The notes beneath the pieces were generated by a model. The model searched no databases, was not told where the DNA came from, and saw only the letters and a list, made by a program, of their open reading frames with translations. A stretch of DNA of 64,000 bases. It comes from Gadus chalcogrammus. Its lineage: Eukaryota; Chordata; Actinopteri; Gadiformes; Gadidae. Positions within the stretch are counted from its first letter, which is position 1. Each line of letters begins with the position of its first letter. Shown here piece by piece: positions 63,729 through 64,000 of the stretch. Position numbers and translations under genes: made by a program. The stretch lies in NCBI RefSeq assembly GCF_026213295.1, contig NC_079415.1, forward strand, positions 31,591,841 to 31,655,840, read 5' to 3'.

Positions 63729-63836
63729 GTAAATTTGCATGAAATAAATGGAGTGGATTAGTTTGTCCAGTACAAGTTACGGCATACTACTGTGGTTGTT
63801 TACCAGACAAACTACAGCTGCTACTTTTTTATGTGA

Positions 63837-63978
63837 CATTAGAGCCCAATTACTCCTGTGTTTGTTACCTTGCATTAGAGCCCAACTACTCCTGTGTTTG
63901 TTACCTTACATTAGAGACAAACTACTACTGTGTTTCTTACCTTGCATTAGAGACAAATTACATTTGTAACCAGACCAG
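63837..63978 (+). repeat. 36-bp tandem repeat, about four units
   Basis: CATTAGAGCCCAACTACTCC units start at 63837, 63873, 63909 and 63945, exactly 36 apart. The last unit runs into the acceptor of module 5. Confidence 0.96.
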
Positions 63979-64000
63979 GAATCTTGAGGACTGATGGAGA
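63974..64000 (+). ncRNA. Candidate spliced exon, module 5 (partial)
   Basis: Begins ACCAGGAATCTTGAGG after acceptor CATTTGTAACCAG and runs off the window end. Confidence 0.35.

Overview
This window looks like teleost fish nuclear DNA, from intergenic or intronic sequence. The evidence is a very high density of dinucleotide microsatellites (mainly CA/TG, then GA/CT, some AT), tRNA-derived and 5S-derived SINEs with internal pol III boxes, an L2-like LINE relic, TTAA-flanked MITEs and an LTR retrotransposon remnant. I found no protein-coding gene that I can name. Almost all long open frames are translations of simple repeats (His-Thr, Cys-Val, Ser-Leu, Arg-Glu runs) or run across SINE copies.

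Layout. 1-13 kb: CA, CT and TG arrays, four SINE copies (2.9, 4.9, 7.5 and 9.0 kb) and long unique stretches. 13-25 kb: TG/CA arrays, a 13 x 20 bp minisatellite at 14.8 kb, a SINE at 16.0 kb, a 9-bp-based minisatellite at 20.4 kb, LINE-tail fragments, and a CA-rich iterated block at 22.1-23.2 kb. 25-32.4 kb: more CA/GT arrays, a perfect-TIR MITE (26.3 kb), a GA-rich tandem duplication (27.2-28.1 kb), a degenerate MITE (30.0 kb), minus-strand LINE/SINE remnants and an inverted SINE pair (31.5-32.3 kb). 35.4-35.9 kb: a CpG-rich island ending in a consensus splice donor that splits a good Kozak ATG. This is the best candidate for a gene promoter and first exon (+ strand).

37-50 kb: LINE-like tails, a 110-bp tandem repeat (38.3 kb), a 5S-derived SINE nested in a tRNA-derived SINE (40.2-40.9 kb), CT/GA tracts in inverted arrangement (41.9-42.2 kb), a 75-87 bp tandem repeat (46.6 kb), a 438 bp foldback MITE (47.6 kb) and an L2-like reverse transcriptase relic (50.0 kb).

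50-64 kb has a different texture. It holds a diverged tandem duplication (52.5-56.0 kb) with exon-like segments in both copies. Next is an LTR element with target-site duplication, primer-binding site and a gag-like frame cut by a GCC-rich minisatellite (56.46-57.64 kb). A roughly 1.7 kb inverted-repeat element follows (59.2-60.9 kb). The window ends in a run of about 80 bp exon-like modules with good splice sites repeating every 177-185 bp (63.3-63.7 kb), continuing past the end. These last modules are not multiples of three and look more like a non-coding spliced transcript than a protein gene.

No CRISPR array, prokaryotic operon, functional tRNA gene or intact transposase was found. Array boundaries were read by eye and may be off by a few bases.
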